A DNA stretch of 64,000 nt. It comes from Acorus gramineus (lineage: Eukaryota; Streptophyta; Magnoliopsida; Acorales; Acoraceae). Numbering within the stretch: position 1 is the first letter of the stretch; each line of letters starts with the position of its first letter. The notes beneath the pieces were generated by a model. The model made no database searches. It was not told the origin of the DNA and saw only the letters and a program-made list of their open reading frames with translations. The stretch spans positions 10,120,704-10,184,703 of the forward strand of contig CM060847.1 of the NCBI GenBank assembly GCA_030737835.1, written 5' to 3'. Of this stretch, positions 1-12,000 are shown in pieces. The position numbers and the translations under genes were made by a program.

Positions 1-130
1 AAGAGCAGGTGTTGTACTCGTATGATATCCATATGAAGCCGTGCATCCCTTCCACTGGCACATAATCCATTCGCTAACTCCGAAGTATGTCCTTTTCATG
101 GGCGGAGACAAAACATTATTCTAGGGACTA
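1..130 (+). other. 3' flank of an LRK10L copy lying upstream of the window
   Basis: This stretch closely resembles the DNA just downstream of the two intact + strand kinase genes, around 5395-5485 and 16420-16520. Shared words include 'gatatccatatgaagccgtg' and the 'ggcacat' block. It therefore looks like the trailing flank of another tandem copy whose coding part lies before position 1. Similarity fades after about 110. Confidence 0.6.
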
Positions 131-1300
131 GGGTGGACTAGTGTAAAATGTAATAAAACTTTGATTCTTATATTTATTAAAAAAAATACTTAGTGTTTTT
201 AATAAGAGTGCTGTTACACATAGATTTTTTTCTAGTTTTAATTTCAGCTTTATGTGTGTTGATAAAAAATCATGAAGAGTATCAGTGGCGGCTTCATGAA
301 TTTATATAGATGGGGTCATTTAAAAATTGACATTAATAAAAATAAATCATCAAAGAAAGGAGATCAAGCATTTTCAATATATAAGCTTTTATAATTGTCC
401 TTGATGAGATTTTATATTTTGAAATCGTTGCATGATAATTTCAGTATCAACATTATTGAATATATTTTTTTCAATGTATGTAACCAAACAATTATTTATC
501 CACTGATCTCCCATTCATATTTCACAATCGCAATCGGAATCAGACTTGAATAAATAACAACATAATCAAAATATTGCATCATTTTCAATACTGTATTCCA
601 ACAAATTACCATATTATTTAAACCAAGTGAGATTAAATCGACACAAGACTTCACCAATATCTCTTTGAGGGAATTTGTGCTCAAAAGATTGATAAGGACC
701 CTTTTAAATATATGCTCTTCTTATTTCATCACGATCATTAGGATGATAAGTTGAAATTCTTTTTTTTAGCTCTGGATCTGAAGGAAGATTGTTCGCATCA
801 ACATGACTTTATTAAGATTTTAGTAATTGTCCTATTGGTCCAACTCATAATAAATTAAACTGTAGTGGAATTATATAATTGTCCTTTTGGTCCGAATCAT
901 ACCAGAATAAATAAGAATAAATTAGTATTGGTATTCTAGATCTTCCTAGAATTATGTTATTTTACATAATCTATTACATTGGTATAAAGGAGACTTACAT
1001 TTTAAATCACCGGACCCATGTGTTCATATCATTTTTTTTTTTTTTGTACATTTTATAATATTTTATCAATATCTTATTCATCTTGTATCCATAACTTATT
1101 CATAGATAATAAAAAAAACAAAAAACTTTTTTTATTACATTTCAACAAAAATAAAAATAAACACAGTCTAACAAAAAAAATGACTTATTCCTTTATGTAC
1201 ACTTTTTTTTTTAAATGAACAATCGAAGAAAATTATTATTAAAAGATCTTATTCATAAAAATGACAAATTTTAGTATTTTAAATAAAAAATTATAAATTA
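131..1300. other. AT-rich intergenic DNA, no gene seen
   Basis: Only short chance reading frames are present. No domain, splice pattern or clear repeat was recognised. Homopolymer A and T runs are frequent towards 1100-1300. Confidence 0.5.
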
Positions 1301-1315
1301 AAAAAAACACAAAAG

Positions 1316-1510
1316 TCTTTGTTGACCTACAAGAAAAAAAAAATGACAAATGAAAAAAACAGGATTTTTTTATTTTATTTTGGAGGGTACAAGAAAAAGT
1401 CTTCGTTGACTACCAAAATGACAAACGGGGAAATGACATAGCGCGGGGAACAGAGGAGTTGAAACTTTTATGGTGAAGATTCTTTTGACGATGCTCACAA
1501 CCCAATTTGT
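1316..1510 (+). promoter_or_regulatory. LRK promoter module copy A with TTGAC boxes
   Basis: This is one of four related blocks in the cluster. It carries TTGAC at 1322-1326 and 1406-1410, the core of the W-box bound by WRKY factors, then a 'atgacatagcgcggggaa' segment and a 'gctcacaaccc' end. It precedes the truncated kinase exon at 1680. Similar blocks lie at about 2400-2530, 2905-3040 and 12900-13050. Regulatory function is inferred from repetition upstream of kinase genes. Confidence 0.5.
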
Positions 1511-1679
1511 CCTTTTGGACGTCAACGAAGACTATTTGTTTATTAACGAATGGCTCTAACTAATGTATGAGTAGAGGTCTAATCAACTCATACAATTTTT
1601 CAATCAACGTTTCATTTTATTTTTCAATCAAAGTTTCATTGTGTTTTGTGTATTGGGTGCTCAGAGAAGCTGTGAAACC

Positions 1680-1937
1680 ATGTCATGGTGGCTAGCAATC
1701 TTCATCATCTTTCACTTACTCTGCAGTACCAAAGGCGATAACGTTGGCGTAGATGACTTCTTCAAAGTCTGTCCTCCATCGCAGTGCGGTGACAAAGGAC
1801 CCCTAATCAGATTCCCCTTCCGCCTTGATTCGCAGCCTAGTTCTTGTGGCCTTAAAGGTTATGAACTCTCATGTTCAAGCAATAATAGTTTTATAGACAA
1901 GGTGTTATGTTTTTCATTACCAGTAATTTTGAGTTAA
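1680..1937 (+). pseudogene. Truncated LRK10L first exon (signal peptide plus start of ectodomain)
   Basis: The start is the ATG at 1680, matching the start of the intact gene at 3178. The frame encodes a signal peptide (MSWWLAIFIIFHLLCSTKG) and the first part of a GUB_WAK_bind ectodomain with CPPSQCG and the RFPFRLDSQ motif. Similarity to the intact copy is very high up to about 1885, inside the ELSCS region. It then stops abruptly and unrelated sequence adds a short tail before a stop. There is no transmembrane segment or kinase. A transposon-like segment lies further downstream. It is most likely a dead duplicate, but as written it could encode a secreted fragment of about 85 residues with an intact signal peptide. 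Confidence 0.75.
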
Positions 1938-2069
1938 GAATGTATTATAGAATTTTGATTTGATTTTTAAATTGTTTTTTCTACTGATTTTGTAATATAA
2001 TGGAGTTAATGAAACTGTAATTTTTTTTTGTTCAGTCTCTGTGATGAGATTGAGGAGGGAGAAATGTTA

Positions 2070-2360
2070 AAAAATGACTCAATTTTTTATATCAATTGAA
2101 GTTCGACGGATATTTTTTTTTTTTACAGACGAGGATGACATTTCATTACATGAGGATGTTGAAAAATGACAGGGGTATTTTTGTCTTATAAAAAAATTAA
2201 ATCTGATTTTATAAAGTTTGTAGGGACTGAATCCAATTTTAGTAAATTTCTGATGACTTATTTCAATATACTCTTAACCGATGGACAAAATTCGTTAACT
2301 ATATATACTTTATGGGGATCTATGATGATTTTTCAATTTTAGAGAGACTTTTTGTGATTT
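2070..2360 (+). mobile_element. Partial MITE related to the copy at 21.7-22.5 kb
   Basis: The segment with 'gtagggactgaatccaattt' and the following stretch through 'actttatggggatctat' matches the right half of the element at 21731-22483 in order and orientation. It lies between the truncated kinase exon and the next promoter copy, so it may have taken part in breaking the gene. Ends are approximate. Confidence 0.5.
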
Positions 2361-2399
2361 CAAGAAGATTTCAGGGAGTTAAGAAGATTTTTCTCAAAG

Positions 2400-2570
2400 A
2401 AGAAAAGTCTTTGTTAACATCCAAGAGGACAAAACGAGAAAATGACATAGCGCGGGGAAGAGAGGAGTTGAATCTTCTTGGGTGAAGATTCTCGACTCAC
2501 GTTGTTTTCTATTGGCGATGTTCACAACCCAAATGACTCAAACTAATGTATGAGTAGAGGTGTTCCAATG
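2400..2570 (+). promoter_or_regulatory. LRK promoter module copy B, orphaned
   Basis: This repeats the promoter block of the kinase genes, including 'aatgacatagcgcggggaag', 'gttcacaaccc' and 'actaatgtatgagtagaggt'. The TTGAC core has become TTAAC here. No kinase exon follows it before copy C, so it is an orphan duplicate. Confidence 0.5.
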
Positions 2571-2904
2571 TATATAACTATTTCCAATATGGATAAAGAA
2601 TAAATCATTTTTTGTTTAGTTATGTTTTTAGTTATTCATGTTGAAAAATGTAATAATGAAATCTTTATTGTTTAGTTGATCATAAATAAGGTGTGCATAA
2701 GACATTACAAAATGTGAAAAATGATTTGACATGTTGATCCCTGATTTATTAGAGGTAATAACATGTGATATGACATATGAGCCTCTGTTATAATAATAGA
2801 ATAATACAATTCTAGAATAACCTAAAATATCCTAAATAAAAAAAGACAAATTGTAGTATTTTGAATAAAAATAATTATAAATTAAACAAAAACACAAAAA
2901 AGAA

Positions 2905-3130
2905 AAAAAAGCCTTTGTTGACATCCAAAAGGCCAAAACGGGAAAATGACACAACGCGGGGAAGATAGGAGTTAAATCTTCTGTGGTGAAGATTGTCCAC
3001 TTCTGTGGTGAAGTCGTTTTCTTTTGATGACGTTCACAACCCAATTAAAGTTTTGTGTTTTTTTAAACGAATGGATCTAACTAATGTATATGAGTAGAGG
3101 TGTAATCAACCCATACAATTTTTCAACCAA
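2905..3130 (+). promoter_or_regulatory. LRK promoter module copy C, upstream of the intact kinase
   Basis: TTGAC lies at 2918-2922, followed by the 'acacaacgcggggaagata' segment, 'gttcacaaccc', and 'atgagtagaggtgtaatcaa' close to the gene. It ends about 50 bases before the ATG at 3178. The arrangement is the same as copy A before the truncated gene. Confidence 0.5.
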
Positions 3131-3177
3131 AGTTTAATTTAATTTTGTATTTTTCTTCTCCGAGAAGCTGTGAAACC

Positions 3178-5260
3178 ATGTCATGGTGGCTAGCAATCTT
3201 CATCATCTTTCACTTACTCTGCAGTACCAAAGGCGAAAACGTCGGCGTGGATGACTTCTTCAAAGTCTGTCCGCCATCGCAGTGCGGCAATGAAGGCCCC
3301 CTGATCAGATTCCCCTTCCGCCTTGATTCACAGCCTAGTTCTTGCGGCCTTAAAGGTTATGAACTCTCATGTTCAGGCAGCACCACGCTTCTAAACCTCC
3401 CATCGGGCGATAACTTAAGCGTGACAGGTATTGATCATGTAGGAAGATTTATAACTATTGATGGCGGGGATTCGCAGTCTGAATGCCCGTTAAAAGGACT
3501 TCTCTCTCTCAATTTCACCAATTCTGTCTTTTCGCCAAACCTCGGGGTTTTCTCTCTTGTAAGTTGCCCAACCAACATTTCATGGACTGCACCGAGATGG
3601 ATTCAACAATGGGTCGCCGGTCCAATAACTTGTTTGAGCAATGCCCCCAATCAATTGATTTATTTAGCGGCAGAATTTGTATCAGTGGATTTGCTACCGG
3701 ATGTTTGCACGAAAATCTCCGATGTAAAGTCCAACGGTTACAATTCCTTGTATAGTAACTTATTTGTGGAACTTCAATGCAAATTCTCATGCACGGTTGA
3801 CAAACTAATGAAAGCAAGAGAAGTGGTGCTTGGATATTCTTTGGGCATTGAAAAGTCCTGTCAACAATGTGAAGAAATTGGACGTGGACATTTCTGCGGG
3901 TTCAACCAGACTACGAACAACACGGTGTGCGTTAAATATTATCACAGTGAGTGATTCTCAATTTATTTATCCATGTATTTGAAATCAACTTTAGTATTTG
4001 TGACTTGCTTTAATAAATTTTGAAGTTAAAGTAAATTGTTTGATTGGTCCCCTGTTTAATTGTTTTTTTATTGATATGGATGCAGGATCATATATTGCCC
4101 TGATAGCAGGTGAGATTCTTCGAATTAGATTTTTCAAACAACATACCATCCATCCATTCAGGTTGCTTACTGTATATACAACTTGTCCTGTTATATTTGT
4201 TTTCTTTGCAGGTACATCCGTCACCGGAGCGGTTCTAGTAATAGATTTGATTTTGTTCGTTGTTATTTACATTACAAGAAGATCAGTAAAGGAAAAGGAA
4301 TTGCGCCTAAAGATCGAGACCTTTCTCGCTGGTTACAATACCACAAAGCCAACACGGTACACTCTCACTGAGCTCAGGAAGATCACCAAGAAATTCAAGC
4401 GCAAGTTGGGCCAAGGTGGGTTCGGGAGCGTCTACAAAGGCGAGCTTCAAAATGGGACTCCCGTGGCGGTGAAACTGCTAGAGACATCTACTGCCAGGGG
4501 AGATGAGTTCATCAATGAAGTGGCCACAATTGGACGGATCCACCATTTCAACATTGTTCGGCTACTTGGCTTCTGCTCCGAAGGGACTCATCGTGCTCTC
4601 GTTTACGAGTTCATGCCGAATGACTCTTTAGAGAAGTACATCTTCTTAAAAGAAAACAGAACAAGTCATCGGAAGCTGAGCTTCAAGAAGCTACATGAAA
4701 TTGCATTCGGCGTCGCACGAGGAATGGAGTACTTGCACCAAGGCTGCAACCAACGCATCCTTCACTTTGACATCAAGCCCCACAACATCTTGCTAGACCG
4801 CAATTTCAGTCCCAAAATATCTGATTTTGGTTTGGCAAAGCTGTGCTCGAAAGATCAAAGCATGGTGACCATGACCGCGATGAGAGGCACGACAGGGTAC
4901 ATTGCACCAGAGATCTACTCGAGGAGCTTTGGCGTGGTGTCCTACAAGTCGGACGTCTATAGTTTTGGCATGTTGTTGTTGGAGATGGTCGGGGGGAGGA
5001 AGAACATCAATCCGACTGTGGAGAATTCTAGCGAGATCTACTTCCCCAAGTATGCGTATGATAAATTGGTGCGAGAGAAGGATCTTGAGGAGGTTGTGGA
5101 GGTGGGAGGGAGTGATGCGGAGATCGCGAAGAAGCTCACAATTGTGGCATTGTGGTGTGTGCAGTGTAACCCGACGGATAGGCCTTGCATGTCAAGGGTC
5201 ATTCATATGCTTGAAGGTGACATGCAGAGCTTGTCAATGCCACCGAATCCCTTTGCATAG
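3178..5260 (+). CDS. LRK10L / rust-resistance-kinase-like receptor kinase, copy 1
   Basis: A membrane receptor-like serine/threonine kinase of the LRK10L family (about 613 aa). Exons are 3178-3946, 4086-4109 and 4212-5260; all junctions are GT-AG and the frame is continuous through the 24-nt middle exon. The protein has a signal peptide (1-19), a Cys-rich GUB_WAK_bind ectodomain with RFPFRLDSQ, and a WAK-associated Cys-rich part ending near CGFNQTTNN. A membrane helix follows at about 267-287, then the kinase. Kinase motifs are complete: GQGGFG (331-336), VAVK with Lys 352, HFDIKPHN, DFGLAK and APE. The catalytic Arg before Asp is Phe, so it is a non-RD kinase, as is usual in this family and common among immune receptors. 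Ligand unknown. The kinase exon is nearly identical to the copy at 14234. Confidence 0.93.
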
Positions 5261-5497
5261 TTCGGTGATTGAGAAAATATTGTGATCTTAAGAAACCATT
5301 AGTGATCGCTGGCTGCTCTATCAAGTACCTGTTAAAGTATGTGTATTAATTGATGTAGGCCTAGATATTAGTGAGCAATGTAATTTCAAATTTGGGTCTT
5401 TATGAATACAAAAAGTCGTGCATCTCTCCGACAGGCACATGATTCATTCCTATAAGTATGCCCTTTTATGTGAGTAAGCGACTATCCCCACTAACCT
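5261..5497 (+). other. Duplicated 3' flank of the kinase gene
   Basis: This follows the stop codon and is closely repeated after the second copy at 16281-16520, with the same 'gagaaaatattgtga' and 'gagcaatgtaatttcaaatt' blocks. It probably contains the 3' UTR. No strong poly(A) signal was pinned down. Confidence 0.5.
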
Positions 5498-6388
5498 TTA
5501 TTGAGCAAACCAACTTGAAAAAAATTTAAACCCGGCCACAATCCCTTTTGCTATGAAAACCCAGAAATCATTGCGAATGACATCTGCGCGTGAACGGGTC
5601 ACGTTGATGTCGTGCTGAAAAAAATAAGAGGCGTGGGGAGACGCGTAGAGAATCTGAACGGCGCTGATCACGCGGATGGCATATGGACGGGCAACAACGG
5701 CAAGCATAATATGGGTCGGCATGCGGGATGCTCGTGTGAAATCCGTCTGCTTGATACGCTGAATTTGCAGAGTGAGATCCATTGATTCACACGGTGTGCT
5801 GCGCGTGGAAGGAGCTGGCGTGCACGGGACTACAACCCGCAATGCGCGCGGAGGGGGCCATGGGATGCGCGTAAACAGTGCTGGAACACGCGCGGAAGAG
5901 GCACACGGTAGCGCAGACAGACATGGCAAACAGCGGGCCTCGAGGGCACGGACCGGGTGCGTGCATATAACAACTCGCGCGCGGACAATAATGCAGAAAA
6001 GTAGGAAATGTTCTCCCCGTTCCGATTGAGATTGAAGAATTTTTGTGAGATCTACTATTATAGTATTTGATACCAAGAATAAAGAAAAATCCTTTTAAGA
6101 GCCAAATGCGATCTATTGATAGTTTCAAAAGATGAAACCTTAAAATACAATAACATCAAAAGAGAAAAATTAAAAAAAGAAAAATTATGGATATCTATCT
6201 ATATACTAATTGAAAATGTTTGAATTTTCTTTTTTTTTTTTTTTTTGTAACATTTTCATTTCCAAATTTATTTTTAATTTTTTATGATCTTTATTTTTTA
6301 GATCAATCTTAAGAATGAAAAAAATATATTTAACGGATAATGTGAGATATTCACACAATCTATTTTTTTGAATTTCATGTATATATCC
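5498..6388. repeat. GC-rich 3' module of the kinase duplication, copy 1
   Basis: A GC-rich, CpG-rich block (about 5570-6030) in AT-rich surroundings, followed by an AT-rich tail. It is repeated at 16540-17545 with shared words such as 'catctgcgcgtgaa', 'tcatgtcgtgctgaaaaa'-like text, 'gctggaacacgcgc' and 'ggcacacggtagcgca'. Long frames here are by-products of the high GC and are not conserved between copies. On the - strand the tail contains TGGTATCA, which resembles a tRNA-Met primer-binding site; this alone is too weak to call a retrotransposon. Confidence 0.55.
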
Positions 6389-6391
6389 TTA

Positions 6392-8085
6392 GACCCCGTT
6401 TGGTTCGTGTCATTCTGGGATGAAATTTGATTCTAGGTGAGATTACTAGAAAAGTTTATAAAATCTAGTGTTTGTTTGGTTGATGGTAATCTTGATGGTA
6501 ATTCTGGACCCCATTGAAATTAAAATCCATGCATGTGGGAAAATAGAGTGGAGTCAGATTCCTACCATATGTGGTGGTAATCTCAAATTTCATTGGGAAT
6601 TCTAAATTAGATTACTATTATGCCCTTTATATATTAATAAAATTACTATATACATACATTCTAAAATCAATAGTCTCCCTTTTTTTTATATATAGATGGG
6701 CCATATAATGGGTTTATATAGTGATTTTGATTCTTTAACTAAAAAATTATGTTATAATTTTTTATTGTTATATGAAAAACCTTAACTGTGTATTAGATAT
6801 TAATATATGTTTTTAAATTCAGTTTTTATTTTTATATGTGTGGGTTTAGATATTATTATAAGGGTTTTGTTAATGAGTGCCCTGAAGGCACTTGTTAACC
6901 CGCATTTATTGTTATCTTTTTAGGCAACCCAACAAATCTAATCATGATATGAATTAATAAGTTAAAATATTTTTTAAAATATCGACAATACCCCTAATAA
7001 ATTCACCAACTCTTTTCTTCTCTCTTGTACCCAAATTTTCCTTTCATATCCAATTTTTTTTTTGTTAAATCAACATTTTTTTTACGTGCATTTTTTATAA
7101 TTTAATTTTTATTTACAATATCAACCCACTATAATTAAAGTCATAAAATTTCAACATCTGCTTTATAAATAAAATTACAAAGCACATCTCTTTTTTCATT
7201 TTCACGAATCCGTCTACACCGATTTGATGTGAAGCATCGATCAGAGCCAGAAGCATGTAAGACCATTTATTTGGATATAAAAAAAATAAATTCAAATGAT
7301 AAAAAAAATAATAAAGAATGGAGGTGCATATAAAATATTAAATCAAACAAAGAATAAAAATTAAAAATTTCATATACTGCACAAAAAATATCTTCACATA
7401 AGCAACACTAAATCAAGTATCATAATCATATGAGATATGAGATAAGAATAAAAATAAAAGGTGATATATATTTTTACATTTTCGAAAGAAACTTTTTTGG
7501 AATAAGGGGAAAAAATTTGGTTATGGGAAGGAAAAATTGGATATGGGAGGGAAAAAAAATGTGATGATTTTATTAAAGGTATAGATAGTATTTTAAAAAA
7601 TCTTTCAATTTTTTGATTTTTATCATAATTAAATTTGTTGGGTTGCTTAAAACGTTAACAATAAATGCAGGTTAACGAATGTTCTAAAGGCACTCGTTAA
7701 CAAAACTTTTATTATAATTGGTATAATATTCAATTGATTTCGGAAGATTACAATTATTTTATGTTTAAATATATAATCGGTTATTTTATTTATTTATATT
7801 CATTAAATATTTATAAAAAAATTACTCATTTTTTAATTATTGTGATATGGGTAAAGAAATAAATTTTACAAGTATATATAATAATAATAGTATTTTAGAC
7901 ATTTAAATCAAATTCCTTATCATTTTCCATGTATGAACCAAACACTAGAAAATGATTCTATAGAGAAATTCATTAGCGAACCAAACAGTCTAATGGAATC
8001 AGGATTCCTAATAAAATAATTCATGGTAAACTGATTCCTGATAGAGTAATTCCACCCTAAAAAATGACACAAAGCAAACAGGGTC
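6392..8085. mobile_element. PIF/Harbinger-like non-autonomous TIR element containing a nested insertion
   Basis: The left end reads 'gaccccgtttggttcgtgtc' and the right end is its imperfect reverse complement, 'gacacaaagcaaacagggtc'. Both sides are flanked by TTA (6389-6391 and 8086-8088), the 3-bp target duplication typical of PIF/Harbinger elements. No transposase frame is present. About half of the length is a second element at 6862-7708; without it the host would be about 0.84 kb. Confidence 0.75.
6862..7708. mobile_element. Nested TIR element with 9-bp target duplication (Mutator-like)
   Basis: Terminal inverted repeats of roughly 80 bp run from 'gttttgttaatgagtgccct' inwards and are matched by the reverse complement of 7620-7706. 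The flanks carry TTATTATAA at 6853-6861 and 7709-7717, a 9-bp duplication as made by Mutator-like transposases. The interior is AT-rich without a transposase frame. It sits inside the older element 6392-8085, so it inserted later. Confidence 0.72.
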
Positions 8086-8211
8086 TTAATGTTAAAAATA
8101 AGTCTCCATTTTCAATTGTGTCATAAATATTTTTTGGAGTTATATGTTGGATTATATTTGTATTTGGACCGTTCACAAAAATAAAAAATAAAAAAAGAAA
8201 GAAGAAAATCG

Positions 8212-8361
8212 TGTTGGGTTGGGTTGGGTCGGGTTCATTTATTTAATTACGGGTTGAGTTTAGTCCAATCAAAGTTGAAAATCGGGTTGGGTTGAGTCAG
8301 ATTAGAGTTGAGTAGTTTGGAATTCTCAACCCGAACCCAACCCGCCCAAGTTGCAGCCCTA
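8212..8361 (+). repeat. Partial copy of the AACCCGA/GGGTTGGG dispersed element
   Basis: Dense GGTTGGGTT / AACCCAACCC words ending in 'aagttgcagccctaa' match one end of the larger elements at 55019-55522 and 57822-58281. Only about 150 bp is present. Confidence 0.6.
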
Positions 8362-9074
8362 AGTGGGGACCATAACAATAAACAAATCAAGTCTCCCAAG
8401 ATAATGTAATTCAATCCGTTAAAGGAGATCCAGGATATTGGCATAGCATGGGACACAACATGTTAAGAAACCAGCACAACATGGCACGCGACACTTAAAG
8501 GGGGTATGGACTGTGCGAGGCCAGCCCCTATGGTATGTTTTATGTCTTTTTCTGTGTAAAATATTAAACAAATTAAGTTTATAGTTTATAGTCAAAAAAT
8601 TAAAAAAATGACTGGCAGGCTCGTCGGCCCAGCCGGACCTGTTAATATTAACGGGCCGGCCCAGTCCGTTAACCCGTTTCTCTAACAGGCCGGATCGTCC
8701 ACACGACCCATTGTACACTTGTAGTTATCAACTGGGAATTGCGTGTTGGGGGTGGGACAAGTAAGCGATGGACTCTGCACACACCTGTATAGACTATAGA
8801 GTTGATAAAAGGTCGATATTGTAGATCCGGTAAACTATTGAGCATCCAAATTTTTAGGAACTTTGAATATTTGAGGTTGGTTTGGATGATGATAATCAAG
8901 TTTCACATGAAGAAATTTAAACAGCATTAATATGATGAGTAATGTATCATGATGGAGAAGATGACAAGGCTCTGTATTTTTTAGATATCGAATGAAGGAT
9001 ACTACATTGATAATCATTATAGGGATACAATCTGAAGATAATCCAACCCAACCACTGCATTACTTTATTTAGTG
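8362..9074. other. Intergenic DNA and 3' flank of the - strand kinase
   Basis: The stretch 8950-9074 probably contains the 3' UTR of the - strand kinase; a related flank lies at 18510-18633 beside the C-terminal relic. Around 8600-8700 there is a GC-rich stretch with inverted GGCCGG words of unknown origin. No gene seen. Confidence 0.45.
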
Positions 9075-12000
9075 CTACTCATCATCAACAAAAGATGAGC
9101 CATATGTTTCATCAACCACAAATAACTCACTAAGAAAACCTGTCCTTTGAGGATCTACTGGAGTCTGACCCGAAGAACTCATGAAAGGCTTTGGTGGCAT
9201 TTGCAACGCATCGACATCCCCCTCCAACATCTCTATGACTTTGCTCATGGACGGCCGGTCCTCAGGCCTCATCTGAATACACCACAGTCCCACCATACAC
9301 AACTTCTTTCCTATCCCTTCTATCTCCGGGATGCACTCGATCTCCTCTATCGTTTCAACTATGCTGTTGAGCTGATCATACACCCAGGAGGGGAAGTAAA
9401 CTTGGCTTGAACTGCCTGCATTTGGATCCACATTCCTCCTCCCTCCCGCCATTTCCATCAACACCATCCCAAAGCTATAAACATCAGACTTGTAAGATAC
9501 GGTTCCAAAGCTCCTTGATACAAGCTCAGGAGCTATGTATCCTATGGTGCCTCTCGCATAACTCACCGATGCGTGGTTATGCTCTTTGGGGTACAATTTT
9601 GCAAGTCCAAAGTCAGAAACTTTTGGGATGAAATTGTGGTCTAGGAGGATGTTGTGGGGTTTAATATCGAAATGTAGAATACACATATCACAACCTGTAT
9701 GTAGGTATTTGATCCCATGTGCGGCGCCCAATGCAATCTCATTGAGCTTCTCCCAACTAAATGGGTGGCTAGGCCCCTCGGATGAAAAAATGTATTTGTC
9801 GAGCGACCCATTTGGCATGTATTCATAGACAAGCGCCCTCTTTGTTCCCTCAGAGCAGAACCCGATGAGTTTTACTATGTTCACGTGATGGATTCGTCCG
9901 ATGGAGGAGACTTCGCTGATGAAGTCATCCCCATTGCACTTGGAGTTTCCCAACATCTTCACAGCGACAAGATGGCCTCCGAGGAGCTTGCCTTTGTAGA
10001 CAGCACCAAATCCCCCTTGGCCTAGTTTCTCCCTGAAGTTGCTCGTCATGGATTGGATTTCTGGATAAGTGTACCTTATCGGCCCGAGTTTTTCTTGAAA
10101 TCGTAGAAACTTTTCAACATTGTCAAGAGAGATGAGCATTTCTCGGCTTGTTTTGAGAAGGAAAACCAAGATGGTGAAGGGTGCCATGATTAGCCTCCAT
10201 GCTAATCCCAATACTGCAATGGGAATAACAGTGGTTGATTAATCACAAAGGGAAAGATCAATTAATAATATTTAAAACAAGAAATGGTGAATTGATCAAG
10301 ACAGCATACGTATTAGAAAATAGGCCACTCCCAACATCGCTGCCAGGGTGATTTGCAGTGCAAAATCAACCAAATAATTGTCAGCCAAACAATTATCACC
10401 ACGACAACTCTCGTCTAGACATGTTAAAAAAGACTCTTCAATCCCAATGATACTGTGCCGGTAGTTGTGACTAAGATTCTGATGTTTGCCGAAGATAGAA
10501 ACGAAGTAGTACCTGTAATCCATGTCATCAGCAATACTCGGACAATTAATTATCTAAAAATGATATCCTCATCGCTTTTTTTTTTAAATAAAAAATTATA
10601 CACTTAAGCCCACTAAAGCACGTACTGTTGCACAAAGTCATGAATACACCGAGATAAACTGGTAATTTCTTTTTCTTTGAAAAAACTGAATTTTAAAAAA
10701 AATTATGTCATTCATTGCTATAGTGTAGTGTATACTACATCATCGTACTATATAAATGGTTGGGGAATACTTATAAGTTGTTGACGGAGACGCAAAAATT
10801 GACTAAGTGTATCGGTGCTCTTCAGACAATATAAGATTTCATTCCCCGTTATTAAGTTAAGAAAAATATTACGGATATGTCACATGTGTTTTGATTTTTT
10901 AAAACTAGTAAATCACCTCTAATAAGGTATATACTTTTATCAAAATATATACTTCATACATGATCTATCAGATGAACTAATTGCATTATATTGAAAACAT
11001 AAAAGATTATTAACGAGGTACATACCTCATGTTGGGAGGTATATACCTCGATATATGACTATGAAGATATATGGACTCACTGCTAGAACAATATATAACA
11101 ATGCTCTTAAGTTAAATGTGTTGTGCGTGACAAACAAATATTAGGTTAAACACAAATTTTTATAATTATCACATCAAAAATATAAACATCAAATATATAT
11201 TTAGTCATGCATACTCTAAAATATGATAAAAGTAAGAAATAAAAGATTTAGGGATTAGAAAAGTGTATCCGAATATGTGGAAGTGAGTGAAAACACTCTG
11301 TCATCGGTGAATAAGGTCCCCTCACGCACAGGGTTGAATGGCTCCTACCACGGAGAGATACGACCACAATAAGTTTTGTTCTTCTGGGGTGCGAGCTACG
11401 GAAGAACCATGGTGATCAGATTGTGATCCTTTCAGACTCCCGGATCAAAGAATAGATAGAGTTGAGCTACAACGAAGGCGAGTTGTGATGAGGATATGAT
11501 ATTTGAATGATAAAACAGTGGATGACATGGCTATCAATCTATGCAAATAGTGGGGAATAGACACCCAATGTTGATTAGCCCGAGAGAGAAAAATGGACTC
11601 ACTGTAACCTCTACTTTCACATGGTGACAAAGGTAGGTATATACAGGCAGTGGGTACAAGTAACTCCTCTAATAAAAATCATTAAACATGGTGGGCTTTG
11701 AATATATGAGCGTTTCAAATTTACTGAAACGTTTTGAGCATTACAACCGATTGATTAATAAATCTCAACGCTCCTAACAATCCAACCTGATATGAGTAAG
11801 GTTTTGTATCAAACCCAATGTCAGCTTCATGCATGTAATTAAAGGAATAATACCATGCATTTGTCACAATTCATGCATGCAAAAGGGACATATATTTGAG
11901 AAAGTAAAACCTTCAAAACGCATGCAATTATATGGGCCCGGGATACAACTCATTAAAGAAATTTGATTATGTATTTTTAGTCACAAAATTCCAACAAAAT

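Noticed and set aside
4902..5285. 127-codon frame overlapping the kinase exon, repeated at 15922
   Set aside because: It is an out-of-frame shadow of the conserved kinase coding sequence in both copies.
5498..6076. 192-codon open frame on the - strand
   Set aside because: It lies in the GC-rich duplicated module, has no recognisable domain, and the corresponding frame in the second copy is broken and not conserved.
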